A stretch of 64,000 bases of DNA from an uncultured Oscillospiraceae bacterium (GCA_934597345.1 CAKTRJ010000002.1:1-64000); one strand, 5' to 3'. Shown: positions 1-6,424, numbered from the stretch's first letter. The notes: generated by a model from the letters alone, not told the origin. Made by a program: numbers and translations.

Positions 1-30
1 TTCTGCCCCTACTGCGTAACAAAGGGCATG

Positions 31-77
31 AAAAAAGCGGCGTTCCTGTTCTTCCGTGTGGAAGTGGGAAACGCCGC
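31..77 (-). terminator. Intrinsic terminator reading leftward
   Basis: An 8-bp stem (37-44 with 70-77) encloses a second 5-bp stem (51-55 with 60-64). The six A at 31-36 become a U-run on the minus strand, so this ends leftward transcripts such as the truncated cotJC message. A + strand frame open over 1-99 and ending in TGA overlaps the hairpin; I do not trust it as a gene. Confidence 0.55.
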
Positions 78-99
78 CTATGCGGTACGTTTTGTTTGA

Positions 100-213
100 A
101 AACAGCTTGTCCTATCGTTATTTTGTGGCAAGTTGTTCTTATGATAACGCAGCGTGAGAAAACTTGTCCTACAAAAAATGTAGTGTTTCTGCGGGTTTTC
201 AGCTACGTTGTTC
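100..213. repeat. Short direct repeats next to the truncated end of cotJC
   Basis: GTTGTTCTTATG occurs at 132-143 and 207-218, and the related CTTGTCCTA at 106-114 and 163-171. On the minus strand all four read roughly TA(A)GRACAAS. Repeated short sites of this kind at a junction resemble arm-type sites of a tyrosine recombinase. The cotJC frame ends exactly inside the last copy (stop 214-216), so this stretch is probably the end of another element lying to the left. No gene is seen here. Confidence 0.4.
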
Positions 214-555
214 TTATGCAGTCGTACCATCGGCGGCCAGATCCTCCGTCAGATCGGCAATCAGGTCGCCCTTGACGGCCATAGATGCGGCGTTCCACGG
301 GAAGCCGGAGGCCGCCGTGGGATAGACACCTGCGGTGTGATCCACAAAATAGGCGTCGAAACCGCCGGTTTTGATATCCTCTTCACTGAGATTCCGGGTC
401 AGCTGATGCACGATGGTGCCGATCATCTCCAGATGCCCCAGCTCCTCTGTGCCGATGTCGGTCAGCAGGCCCTTCAGCTCCGGATAGGGCATGGAGTAGC
501 GCTGGCTGAGATACCGCAAGGAGGCGCCGAGTTCGCCGTCCGGGCCACCATATTG
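214..555 (-). pseudogene. cotJC: cotJC, 3' part: manganese-catalase-like spore coat protein split by the prophage
   Basis: The translation contains the CotJC hallmarks TDIGTEELGHLE, HQLTRNL, YFVDH and YPTAASG, from the ferritin-like Mn-catalase fold in which the E-E-x-x-H residues bind metal. It begins in the att core, where the codons read QYGGP. The missing first 27 residues lie at 38497-38577 on the same strand. Joining 38497 to the core gives one clean frame, so the split is exact. The C-terminus is also abnormal: after the conserved EDLAAD comes GTTA and a stop, about 50 residues earlier than in the family, and no other frame restores it. As it stands this half has no start codon or promoter of its own. 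Confidence 0.9.
542..555. other. attL: attL core
   Basis: The 14-bp core GGGCCACCATATTG is identical to attR at 38483-38496; flanking bases differ on both sides. On the prophage side, CACCATA (546-552) and TATGGTG (567-573) form an inverted repeat around 14 bp, a symmetry typical of serine-integrase arms. The core encodes QYGGP of CotJC on the minus strand. Confidence 0.9.
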
Positions 556-588
556 CAACAGACTACTATGGTGAGTAAAAAAATAAAA

Positions 589-2046
589 TCAGTCCAGCAG
601 GAGGCGGTAGTGAATGGTGAGGAGATTCTGAGCCTTATCCCATGTGATATGGTCAATGATGGAGTGGGCGGCGGTGCAGCGCTGCTCCAGCGTGGCGGAT
701 TCATCGGTGATAACGGCCAGCGCGTCGCGGATGGCGCTGCGCATGATGTTAGGATTGCCGACGCGGCGGTTTTCGGCGCTGGCGGCCGCAATGGCTTCGT
801 CGATCTTCTGGATGGCCTCGGTGACCTCCTCTTTGGCCTGCCGGTATTCATCCATGGTATCCACGCCGGAGAGGAACGCTTCGCGCAGACGAACCAGACG
901 GCGGCCCATGGAAAGCCGCTGGGCCTTGAGGGTGGCCACCCGATCACCGTCTTTTTGCGAGAGACGTACCACGTCATAATCAAAGGGACCGGTGGAATCG
1001 GCGTCCGCCTGCAACCGGGAGAGAATGGCGGACTTGAGTATATCGCCTCCAACATGCTGTGAGGTACGGCAGCGTCCGTGGATGTAGTTATTGCACTTCC
1101 AGAAATTAGGCTTAGAAAAAACCAAAGTAGCACCGCAGGAGGCGCAGCGAACCAGACTGCTGATCCAGTCCTTATTGCTGCCCAGGGGGCGGCCGTGGTA
1201 AGGAAGCATGGCCTTTTGCTGGTCAAGGCGAGACTGAGCCGTCTGAAATTCTTCTTCCGTCACCAACGGCTCATGCAAGCCGTTGACAACAACGATATTG
1301 GGATCCTTGAAGTCCCGACGGCTGCGTCCGGCGGGGTTCCAACGGAGCTTGCCGATATATACGGGGTTGCGAAGGATATATTCAACGGTGCGGTTTTCAA
1401 AGGCGCTGCCCCGGTGAGTCTTTACGCCCATATCGTTGAGCCAACGGGCGATGTGATATGTGCCCTGACCGGCATTAAAACGGCGGAACATCTCGCGCAC
1501 ATAGAAAGCCTCCTCCGGAACGGGGACGAACCGGTGATCCTCCACCTTGTAGCCAAAGGAGGGAGGCGTTTGCACCTCTCCACGGCGGTGCTTTTCCTCC
1601 ATACCGCGCTTGACATCCTCGGCCAGATTGATGGAGTAATACTCGTCCATGGCCTCGATCATGGATTCCATGATGACGCCCATTTTGCCATCTTCGATAG
1701 GCTCTTTAATGGAGATCACATCGATTTTCAACTGCTTGCGGAGGATGCTCTTGTAGTACACGGCATCGTCGCGGTTGCGGGCGAAGCGGGAGAACTTCCA
1801 CAGCAGGATGGCGTCAAAGGGTTTGGGCTTCGTTTTGGCGGTGGCGATCAGGCGGCGGAAGTCATCCCGGCCTGTGACCTTCCGGCCGGACTTGGCTTCA
1901 TCCACGAACACATATTCATCTGGTATCAGGTAGCCGTTGGCGGCGCCCCACTTGCGGATCTCCACCAGCTGAGAGGCGGGGGAGAGCTCCACCTGATCGT
2001 CGGTGGACACACGGATATAGGCCGCAGCGGTTTTGTAGTCTATCAT
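589..2046 (-). CDS. Large serine recombinase (prophage integrase)
   Basis: 485 residues. It has an N-terminal resolvase domain with the catalytic serine in YIRVSTDDQ (Ser14) and the Arg motif FSRFARN (85-91). A recombinase domain follows (about 160-275, with NPVYIGKLRW). A zinc ribbon has Cys301, 304, 318 and 326, and a coiled-coil segment (about 370-430) typically controls directionality. It sits 33 bp from attL, so it is the enzyme that inserted the element and, with a directionality factor, would excise it. Start: AAGGAGGTG lies just upstream of ATG. The protein type matches SpoIVCA and SprA, which rearrange sporulation genes in Bacillus. No directionality factor was recognised. Confidence 0.95.
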   Translation of the reverse strand: MIDYKTAAAYIRVSTDDQVELSPASQLVEIRKWGAANGYLIPDEYVFVDEAKSGRKVTGRDDFRRLIATAKTKPKPFDAILLWKFSRFARNRDDAVYYKSILRKQLKIDVISIKEPIEDGKMGVIMESMIEAMDEYYSINLAEDVKRGMEEKHRRGEVQTPPSFGYKVEDHRFVPVPEEAFYVREMFRRFNAGQGTYHIARWLNDMGVKTHRGSAFENRTVEYILRNPVYIGKLRWNPAGRSRRDFKDPNIVVVNGLHEPLVTEEEFQTAQSRLDQQKAMLPYHGRPLGSNKDWISSLVRCASCGATLVFSKPNFWKCNNYIHGRCRTSQHVGGDILKSAILSRLQADADSTGPFDYDVVRLSQKDGDRVATLKAQRLSMGRRLVRLREAFLSGVDTMDEYRQAKEEVTEAIQKIDEAIAAASAENRRVGNPNIMRSAIRDALAVITDESATLEQRCTAAHSIIDHITWDKAQNLLTIHYRLLLD

Positions 2047-2127
2047 AGGACACCTCCTTAGAATGCATCTATTTACACAAATGGGTAAAAAAGGTCACAA
2101 ATTGCGCAAAAATTTACAAAATAAGTG
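2047..2127 (-). promoter_or_regulatory. Recombinase upstream region with palindrome
   Basis: An imperfect operator-like palindrome TTTAC-N8-GTAAA lies at 2072-2089, with further TTTACAAA copies at 2113-2120 and 2128-2135. Only weak SigA-like boxes are seen for the recombinase. I could not identify a convincing SigE or SigK promoter by eye. Confidence 0.35.
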
Positions 2128-2156
2128 TTTACAAAATTGAACAGACGTAATATACT
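2128..2156 (+). promoter_or_regulatory. Promoter of the type III toxin-antitoxin locus
   Basis: TTTACA (2128-2133), a 17-bp spacer and TATACT (2151-2156). The predicted start falls just before the first hairpin of the antitoxin RNA. Confidence 0.7.
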
Positions 2157-2227
2157 ATGAACACCAGAAGCGAAAGCTTCTGGTCAGATAAGAATTGACT
2201 CGCGTCAATCTCCATCTGCCCGAAAGA

Positions 2228-2340
2228 GGCGAGCCCCTGCCTGCCTGAAAAAGTGGGGAACGAAAAAAGCGGTGAGCTCTTACCGAAAATAGAGAACGAA
2301 AAAAGCGGCGAGCCCCTGCCGTGAGTGGGGAACTAAAAAA
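2228..2340 (+). repeat. Three tandem antitoxin repeats
   Basis: Units of 43, 36 and 34 nt share the GAGC core and an AACGAAAAAAGC-like tail. The first has a 7-nt longer loop; the last has a changed tail leading into the terminator. Confidence 0.85.
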
Positions 2341-2369
2341 TGCGGGATGGCTCTGCTATCCCGCATTTC
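2341..2369 (+). terminator. Terminator between antitoxin RNA and toxin gene
   Basis: An 8-bp stem, TGCGGGAT (2341-2348) with ATCCCGCA (2358-2365), is followed by TTTCTTT. Placement between repeats and toxin is a hallmark of type III loci, where partial read-through sets the RNA:toxin ratio. Confidence 0.85.
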
Positions 2370-2388
2370 TTTCGACGGAGGATAACGG

Positions 2389-2889
2389 ATGGGCTATTTG
2401 AAGTTTTATCACATCAAAGAAGAATACATCGCATATCTCCACAGAACGGACAGACGGGTACAGTTCAACAAGGGTGAGCGGCGTCCCTATGTGGGGGTCG
2501 TGCTGAAGGTCAACGGGCAAAACTATTATGTGCCGCTGGAATCGCCGAAGCCGAACCACGCCAATATCAGATCCGGCGGCCCCATCCTGAAACTGGATGA
2601 AGGCCGGTTGGGCATCATGGGCTTTAATAACATGGTGCCGGTAAAACAGGGGCAATTGATCGAATTTGACATTGCCGCAGAGACGGACAAAGCGTATCAG
2701 ACGCTGCTGCTGAAACAGTTCCACTACTGTTCCAAGAACAAAGACATCATAGAGCGCCGCGCCATCAATACATACGCGAAGCAAGTGAGTGGAAAAAATC
2801 CGTTCTATGAAAAGGTCTGCTGCGACTTCCGCAAGCTGGAGACCGCATGCAAACGGTATAATCCCAACTGGAAACCGAAGGGAAAATAG
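2389..2889 (+). CDS. toxN: ToxN/AbiQ-family type III toxin (endoribonuclease)
   Basis: 166 residues, the usual size of ToxN. Recognisable family blocks are KFYHIKEEYIAYL at the N-terminus, PYVGVVLKVNG (33-43), YYVPLESPKPNH (46-57) with the Ser52/Lys54 pair expected at the active site, and LGIMGFNNMVPV (75-86). ToxN cleaves cellular RNA and its own antitoxin precursor, causing growth arrest or abortive infection when the RNA is lost. GGAGG lies 8 bases before the ATG. It directly follows the repeat RNA and terminator and is closed by its own terminator. Its place next to the integrase is typical of phage cargo. Sub-family (ToxIN or CptIN) is not settled. Confidence 0.9.
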   Translation: MGYLKFYHIKEEYIAYLHRTDRRVQFNKGERRPYVGVVLKVNGQNYYVPLESPKPNHANIRSGGPILKLDEGRLGIMGFNNMVPVKQGQLIEFDIAAETDKAYQTLLLKQFHYCSKNKDIIERRAINTYAKQVSGKNPFYEKVCCDFRKLETACKRYNPNWKPKGK

Positions 2890-2900
2890 AATAGCTACAC

Positions 2901-2939
2901 ACCAGCCCGTTCCGGGGAACCGGGGCGGGCTGGTTTTTT
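2901..2939 (+). terminator. Terminator after toxN
   Basis: ACCAGCCCG pairs with CGGGCTGGT around an inner CCGG/CCGG helix, followed by six T. It separates the toxin from the convergent repressor gene. Confidence 0.85.
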
Positions 2940-2967
2940 GTTTATGGGCGTTTGAAATCACAATAGA

Positions 2968-3339
2968 TCACATTGCCTTGTCGGCGGACGCGGAGGGGTT
3001 TTTCTTGTAGCGCTCCCCGATGTAATCGGCGTGGGCCATCATCTCCTGCTGCCCCTGCTCCGTAACGCTGCGATAAGTGTCCACCAGCTTCGATTCGTCG
3101 CTGGAAAGACCGTCAGCAACATTTTGAACACCGCTTTCGTCTTCCCAGCCCATCAAGTAGGCAGGAGAGACCAGCAGAATCTTTGCGATTGGCAAGATGG
3201 AATCAATAGGCATTTTTTCAATATATCCGTTTTCGTAACGGTATATGGTAGCGGGGGAACAATCGAGTCGTTCTGCGATATATTCAGCGGAAAGGCCCAA
3301 CTGCTTTCGCCGGTCTCGTATGCGTTCTCCAACAGTCAT
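2968..3339 (-). CDS. Phage repressor, XRE family (CI-like)
   Basis: 123 residues. An N-terminal Cro/CI-type helix-turn-helix (about 3-60: RIRDRRKQLGLSAEYIAERL, then SPATIYRYENG) is followed by a short C-terminal segment with no peptidase domain, so it is not a LexA-like self-cleaving repressor. It is divergent from the Cro-like gene at 3488, and the operators between them make this the lysis-lysogeny switch. RBS GAGGTG precedes the ATG. Confidence 0.9.
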   Translation of the reverse strand: MTVGERIRDRRKQLGLSAEYIAERLDCSPATIYRYENGYIEKMPIDSILPIAKILLVSPAYLMGWEDESGVQNVADGLSSDESKLVDTYRSVTEQGQQEMMAHADYIGERYKKNPSASADKAM

Positions 3340-3371
3340 AAAATCACCTCAGCATATAAATAGCACAGCTT

Positions 3372-3470
3372 TCGCAAAAATGCAATAGAAAAATCGCAAA
3401 AATGATATTTTTGTATTGACAAGCGAAAATGGTTGTGATATAAAAACAATAGAAACTCGCATTTATGCAA
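3372..3470. promoter_or_regulatory. Operators of the lysogeny switch
   Basis: Near-palindromic 14-mers of form TCGCA-N4-TGCAA occur at 3372-3385 (exact), 3394-3407 (right half altered) and 3457-3470 (exact). A fourth exact copy lies past the Cro-like gene at 3702-3715. The set flanks the rightward promoter, as expected for competing repressor and Cro binding. Confidence 0.7.
3416..3444 (+). promoter_or_regulatory. Rightward early promoter
   Basis: TTGACA (3416-3421), 17 bp, TATAAA (3439-3444), between operator copies. It would drive the Cro-like gene. Confidence 0.8.
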
Positions 3471-3487
3471 GAGAGGAGGAACATAAC

Positions 3488-3697
3488 ATGAGTGCGAATG
3501 TGAAGCTCTTGAAGGAGATTGCAAAAAAGAATGATGTAACGATGGAAGAAGTCGCAGCTGGTGCCGGAATGAATAAATCGACCTTATACCGAAAGTTTAA
3601 GTCCGGCGGCGGAAAGTTCACTGTAGAGCAAGCCGAAAAGATCGCAAAGCGAACAAGGATGACCAAAGAACAAGCCGTTGCCGTTTTTTTTGGATAA
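3488..3697 (+). CDS. Cro-like HTH protein
   Basis: 69 residues: a compact helix-turn-helix (VTMEEVAAGAGMNKSTLYRK) followed by a short amphipathic tail, similar to small phage XRE/Cro proteins. The ATG at 3488 is chosen because GAGAGGAGG lies just upstream; an upstream in-frame ATG at 3416 would sit in the promoter. A 19-bp direct repeat containing the operator brackets the gene (3453-3471 and 3698-3716). Confidence 0.8.
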   Translation: MSANVKLLKEIAKKNDVTMEEVAAGAGMNKSTLYRKFKSGGGKFTVEQAEKIAKRTRMTKEQAVAVFFG

Positions 3698-3713
3698 AAA
3701 CTCGCATTTATGC

Positions 3714-3734
3714 AAGTGCTCTTGAAAGAGGGCA
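3714..3734. repeat. Left arm of a 21-bp inverted repeat around a small gene
   Basis: AAGTGCTCTTGAAAGAGGGCA matches the reverse complement of 4011-4031 at 19 of 21 positions. The two arms bracket the minus-strand gene at 3782-3940; the right arm lies at its predicted transcription start. It may be a shared regulatory site or the ends of a small cassette. Confidence 0.6.
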
Positions 3735-3738
3735 TGAA

Positions 3739-3772
3739 AAAACAGCCGAGGGGCGGGTAGCCTCGACTGTTT
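3739..3772. terminator. Bidirectional terminator
   Basis: AAACAG-c-CGAGG pairs with CCTCG-a-CTGTTT. It serves the Cro-like gene on + and the 52-residue gene on the minus strand. Confidence 0.6.
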
Positions 3773-3781
3773 AACTCCGTG

Positions 3782-3940
3782 TCAGGCGTTATCCTGACGT
3801 TCCTGTTCCTGCATAGCAGAAACGATCCCCATGGCAATAATGTGTGAAAACTGCTCAGGGGTAGCGGTTCCGGCGGGGTGTCCGATTGCTTCACGGATTG
3901 CCTTTTCAGCCGCTTGAGCGATTGCTTCATAGTCACGCAT
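3782..3940 (-). CDS. Small phage protein, unknown
   Basis: 52 residues, helical and acidic, beginning MRDYEAIAQAAEKAIREAIG. The start is set by AAAGGAGGTG upstream of the ATG; the longer frame to 4054 lacks an RBS. It has its own consensus promoter on the minus strand and is transcribed against the early operon, so it could be expressed in the lysogen. I do not recognise a family. Confidence 0.65.
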   Translation of the reverse strand: MRDYEAIAQAAEKAIREAIGHPAGTATPEQFSHIIAMGIVSAMQEQERQDNA

Positions 3941-4010
3941 AAGGTTCACCTCCTTTCGTTGATAGATACAACGGGGCGGGGAGGCGGACAGCATGAGCGG
4001 GAAGGAGACG

Positions 4011-4031
4011 TGCCCTCTTTCAAGGACACTT
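4011..4031. repeat. Right arm of the 21-bp inverted repeat
   Basis: Partner of 3714-3734. Confidence 0.6.
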
Positions 4032-4033
4032 GT

Positions 4034-4062
4034 ATTATAGCACAAAGGTCGCAACCGTGCAA
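4034..4062 (-). promoter_or_regulatory. Promoter for the gene at 3782-3940
   Basis: Read on the minus strand: TTGCAC, 17 bp, TATAAT. Confidence 0.75.
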
Positions 4063-4129
4063 CTATTTGATATTGCGTACAGCAAACTTTCTATGAACAA
4101 TTTGTAAATAATGGTAGGGAGGAAACCAT

Positions 4130-4546
4130 ATGGCGAGACTGAGCATCAGGACATACCCAATTCGCTTCGCGGCAAACGAAAAGAACCTGCGGGAAACGTG
4201 GGGGCTGAGCGAACAGGAGATGGGCGAGGTGGCAGGCGTAAGAGAATCCACCGTGATCGCATGGGAGAAAGGAGCGCTTCAGCCGACAGTGGACGCCGCC
4301 GCCCGCATCGGCACATATTTCGACATTCACCCGGCGGTGCTGTTGTTTGAGGATGAGGTAGAACTGACGCCAGACGAGGAACGCTTCATTGAGGACTTCC
4401 GCATGGCCAGCGCAGAGGAACAGGCCGCGATCCGGCGGCGGCTGATACGCAGTGCAAATGGAGGAGTGCATGACACCAGAAGAAGTGACGACAACCGATT
4501 TGACACCGCAGGAGAAGCAGCTCTTAGAAATCTACCGCAACGGTAG
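4130..4546 (+). CDS. XRE-family transcriptional regulator
   Basis: 138 residues. A helix-turn-helix lies at about 15-65 (RETWGLSEQEMGEVAGVRES, then TVIAWEKG) with a C-terminal acidic helix (LTPDEERFIEDFRMASAEEQ). RBS GGGAGG precedes ATG. The last 25 residues overlap the next gene in another frame and look unlike a folded domain, so the functional part may end near residue 110. Confidence 0.75.
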   Translation: MARLSIRTYPIRFAANEKNLRETWGLSEQEMGEVAGVRESTVIAWEKGALQPTVDAAARIGTYFDIHPAVLLFEDEVELTPDEERFIEDFRMASAEEQAAIRRRLIRSANGGVHDTRRSDDNRFDTAGEAALRNLPQR

Positions 4547-4619
4547 TGAGGACGAAAAAGCGGATATGATGCGGGAGGCAATCTGGGTTCTTAACAAGTA
4601 TCCAAAAAGTTCGGGGTGA
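4470..4619 (+). CDS. Small phage protein overlapping the XRE gene
   Basis: 49 residues, acidic and helical (TPQEKQLLEIYRNGSEDEKADMM). GGAGGAG at 4460-4466 sets the ATG at 4470. It overlaps the regulator by 77 bp in another frame and stops in ATGA with the next reading frame. Function unknown. Confidence 0.55.
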   Translation: MTPEEVTTTDLTPQEKQLLEIYRNGSEDEKADMMREAIWVLNKYPKSSG

Positions 4620-4750
4620 TGCTTATGACCATCGGCGAAAACATCAGGAGTTTGCGAGAGTCTCGCGGGCTTACACAGGCGCAGTTGGGCGACGCTGTCG
4701 GCGTCTCCGGGATGAGCGAGAGCTACCGCGCATACAGAAATGCCGGGTGA
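4619..4750 (+). pseudogene. Truncated XRE-type HTH fragment
   Basis: 43 residues: the first half of a normal HTH (TIGENIRSLRESRGLTQAQL, then GDAVGVS) runs straight into an unrelated short tail and a stop. The recognition helix and everything after it are missing, so this is probably a deletion remnant. Start codon overlaps the previous stop (ATGA). Confidence 0.5.
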
Positions 4751-4755
4751 GCCAG

Positions 4756-4966
4756 ATGACAAAAAGGGTGGCTATGGCGAAGCTGAAAGCACAGATCAAG
4801 GCCGTGTACGGCACAGAAAAAGCCTTTGCCGCCGCAATGGGCTGGCAAAGGCAAAAGGTCAGCTTTCTTGTCAACGGCCATTATCGCACCAGCCTTGAAG
4901 ATGGACATGGGCGAGCTGCTTGATCTGCTGCTGACGATCGACGCAGAAACGACAGGGAGGAGGTGA
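4756..4966 (+). pseudogene. Frameshifted small phage protein
   Basis: Frame 1 (4756-4923) reads MTKRVAMAKLKAQIKAVYG and later FLVNGHYRT. A plausible continuation, ALKMDMGELLDLLLTIDAE, is in the +1 frame and stops at 4964-4966. The change of frame near 4890-4900 suggests a one-base indel. Family not recognised. Confidence 0.45.
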
Positions 4967-4974
4967 GGGGGCCA

Positions 4975-5145
4975 ATGCTATGTATGCATGAGACGATCCA
5001 CCACCACGGGGATGGCACCGTGACCGTCCGGCGGTGGTTCAGTCCGGAAAAAGGAAAGTCCCGCCGAAAACGGCGGGACAATCACGGAATGCGCAAGGCG
5101 CTTATCCGTCTGCGGTCAAGTCGACAACAACAGAGCCGTGCTTGA
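4975..5145 (+). CDS. Possible small phage protein
   Basis: Up to 56 residues. GGGAGGAGGTGAGG lies upstream of the ATG and the first part (HETIHHHGDGTVTVRRWFSP) is plausible protein, but the second half is basic and runs through a terminator of the opposite strand. Either the C-terminus was altered or the gene is spurious. Confidence 0.35.
   Translation: MLCMHETIHHHGDGTVTVRRWFSPEKGKSRRKRRDNHGMRKALIRLRSSRQQQSRA
5048..5079 (-). terminator. Terminator for the gene at 5102-5350
   Basis: GTCCCGCCG / CGGCGGGAC stem with an A-rich flank that reads as a U-run on the minus strand. Confidence 0.75.
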
Positions 5146-5350
5146 CTGCAGCAAGGGCATAGACGGCGGTATCCGACAGACGCCGCTTCAGATCGTATCG
5201 CAGGTCGCTGGGTGAGCAGGCTGCGGCGATCTGGTAAGAGCGCTCGAAAATCGGTTCAGCTGCGTCAATGATGCCCTCGGAAAGTAGATCGGGAATCAAA
5301 GAGTCCGGAACGGGGTCGCGGAAAATCAGAAGCATTTCACAGAATGACAT
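5102..5350 (-). CDS. Small phage protein, unknown
   Basis: 82 residues, starting MSFCEMLLIF. AAAGGAGG upstream fixes the start at 5350. It has its own promoter and terminator on the minus strand, against the flow of the early operon, like the gene at 3782. This suggests a monocistronic gene active in the lysogen. No motif recognised. Confidence 0.65.
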   Translation of the reverse strand: MSFCEMLLIFRDPVPDSLIPDLLSEGIIDAAEPIFERSYQIAAACSPSDLRYDLKRRLSDTAVYALAAVKHGSVVVDLTADG

Positions 5351-5373
5351 ATTTTTACCTCCTTTCGAGAGGT

Positions 5374-5402
5374 ATCGTATCACATTTGTAAAAGACAGGC
5401 AA
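5374..5402 (-). promoter_or_regulatory. Promoter for the gene at 5102-5350
   Basis: Minus strand: TTGCCT, 17 bp, TACGAT. Confidence 0.65.
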
Positions 5403-5464
5403 GAAGCCATAGGACAATCCCACCATGGCATAGGCTCAGACTATCAGGAAAGGAGTGACGCTGC

Positions 5465-5665
5465 ATGGCGAAGAAGGAACGGCCGCCGATCACGGTGAAA
5501 GCGTATGTGAAGGTGAACGGCGTGGAGACGGATGTGGACACGCTGACGCCGGAGCAGCGGCGCAGGCTGGCCACGATGATCAACGTGACGCTGCTGAACG
5601 TGCGGTTTGCCGGGCAGGCGCATTTCTATCCGGTGGAGGAAAAGCGGTCGGCGGCCGCACAGTGA
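5465..5665 (+). CDS. Small phage protein, unknown
   Basis: 66 residues (KERPPITVKAYVKVNGVETD). AGGAGTGACGC precedes ATG. It looks like a beta-strand-rich small early protein; it is followed directly by a block of dispersed repeats. Confidence 0.6.
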   Translation: MAKKERPPITVKAYVKVNGVETDVDTLTPEQRRRLATMINVTLLNVRFAGQAHFYPVEEKRSAAAQ

Positions 5666-5690
5666 GGGAGCGGCCATCAGATTGCGGCGG

Positions 5691-5881
5691 GGTGTACCCC
5701 AAGGGCACTTATTTCACTGCGAGGGCACCCCGCCCCTACGATGACCTCTCCGGCGCTTCGCGCCACCTCTCCTTAAAAGGAGAGGCAAGAGGGGTGCGTC
5801 CTTGGCTCCCCTTAAAAGGGGAGCTGTCAGCGCTCTGCGCTGACTGAGAGGTAGCCGGGCGGGGTAGAACCCCGCCCCTAC
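5691..5881. repeat. Cluster of dispersed GC-rich palindromic repeats
   Basis: Three modules in a row: a GGGCACCCCGCCCCTAC type, a CCTCTCCGGCGCTTCGCGCC type ending in an AAGGAGAGG hairpin, and CTTGGCTCCCC...GGGGAGCTGTCAGCG...CTGAGAGGT. The same modules return at 6448, 11288, 13220-13360, 13601-13741, 14711-14790 and 15281-15360. No gene lies here. Confidence 0.8.
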
Positions 5882-5928
5882 GGAATCAACGCTGTAAAGG
5901 CAACTACATACACAAAGGAGGATATCAG

Positions 5929-6150
5929 ATGGGCAGGAAGAAAAAGAACCGGGGCGCGAAGTTCGCCGAGGGTGACCGGGTGGTCAACTTCGCGCCAAGG
6001 GCCTGCGAGGAGAACGGAGGGCACGCGCCGGAGGGCACTGTACTGCGGGCCACGAAGAAAAACGGCTTCTGGCAGTATCAGGTGCAGGTGGCGGGCAGTG
6101 ACCGGATCGCCACATGGGACGAAATGCTGATGGGGGCGGTGGACGTATGA
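5929..6150 (+). CDS. Small basic phage protein
   Basis: 73 residues with a basic start (GRKKKNRGAKFAEGDRVVNF) and a small SH3/KOW-like beta pattern (GDRVVNF, GTVLRATKKNGFWQYQVQ). AAAGGAGGATATC precedes the ATG. The stop overlaps the next start (ATGA), indicating coupling. Function unknown. Confidence 0.65.
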   Translation: MGRKKKNRGAKFAEGDRVVNFAPRACEENGGHAPEGTVLRATKKNGFWQYQVQVAGSDRIATWDEMLMGAVDV

Positions 6151-6242
6151 CGGCGCTGACGTACATTTGCCTGATCGTGGGCGCGTGGCAGCTGGCCAGC
6201 GGCGTCCTCCGTCTGGTGGACAAGCTGGAGAACCGGAAATGA
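6147..6242 (+). CDS. Tiny membrane protein
   Basis: 31 residues with one hydrophobic helix (LTYICLIVGAWQLASGVLRL). It overlaps both neighbours by 4 bp, which supports expression by coupling. Confidence 0.5.
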   Translation: MTALTYICLIVGAWQLASGVLRLVDKLENRK

Positions 6243-6424
6243 GCGGCCAAGGCTATCATGGCAGCCCATGCGTAAAGGACTGCCCGGACAGGGGCGCGGG
6301 CTGCACAACACGCTGCCCTCATGTCGGGGCGTTAAGAAAACATGCCGGTGGCATGTTTTTAGCCTCCGATCGCGGCGGCTATGCCGCCGCAGCATCCATC
6401 TTAACTTTGAAAGCACGTCGATAA
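6239..6424 (+). CDS. Cys-rich phage protein with repeat-derived C-terminus
   Basis: The first 28 residues have Cys pairs (SPCVKDCPDRGAGC, TTRCP) typical of a conserved small phage Cys protein. From VGALRK onward the frame is encoded by a dispersed repeat (6323-6390, related to 14530-14600), so the natural C-terminus has been replaced. Probably non-functional or altered. Confidence 0.45.
   Translation: MSGQGYHGSPCVKDCPDRGAGCTTRCPHVGALRKHAGGMFLASDRGGYAAAASILTLKARR

Larger units (their letters stand above)
2163..2370 (+). ncRNA. toxI: ToxI-type antitoxin RNA: 5' hairpins, three pseudoknot repeats, terminator
   Basis: The transcript starts with a 9-bp GAAA-capped hairpin (2163-2184), then a second hairpin closed by CAGAT/ATCTG (2185-2218). 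Three tandem units follow at 2228-2270, 2271-2306 and 2307-2340. Each has GGY-GAG-CYCY-U-RCC-spacer-GRGG/AGAG-AAC then an A-rich tail, which folds as an H-type pseudoknot. Both stems co-vary: GGC/GCC against GGU/ACC, and CCCC/GGGG against CUCU/AGAG. In type III systems such RNA is cut into units by the toxin, and the units bind and inhibit it. The unit length (36 nt in the middle copy) fits known ToxI repeats. The toxin gene follows directly. Confidence 0.88.

Noticed and set aside
1..99. 3' end of a gene with a CPYC motif
   Set aside because: Overlaps a clear minus-strand terminator hairpin; too short to judge.
208..1062. Long + strand open frame across cotJC and the recombinase
   Set aside because: Mirror of high-GC genes on the minus strand; no RBS and no family features.
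2228..2340. CRISPR-like short tandem repeats
   Set aside because: Units have no spacers, co-vary as pseudoknots and are followed by terminator and ToxN.
5691..5881. Insertion sequence
   Set aside because: No transposase; modules are short palindromes in variable order, better called dispersed repeats.
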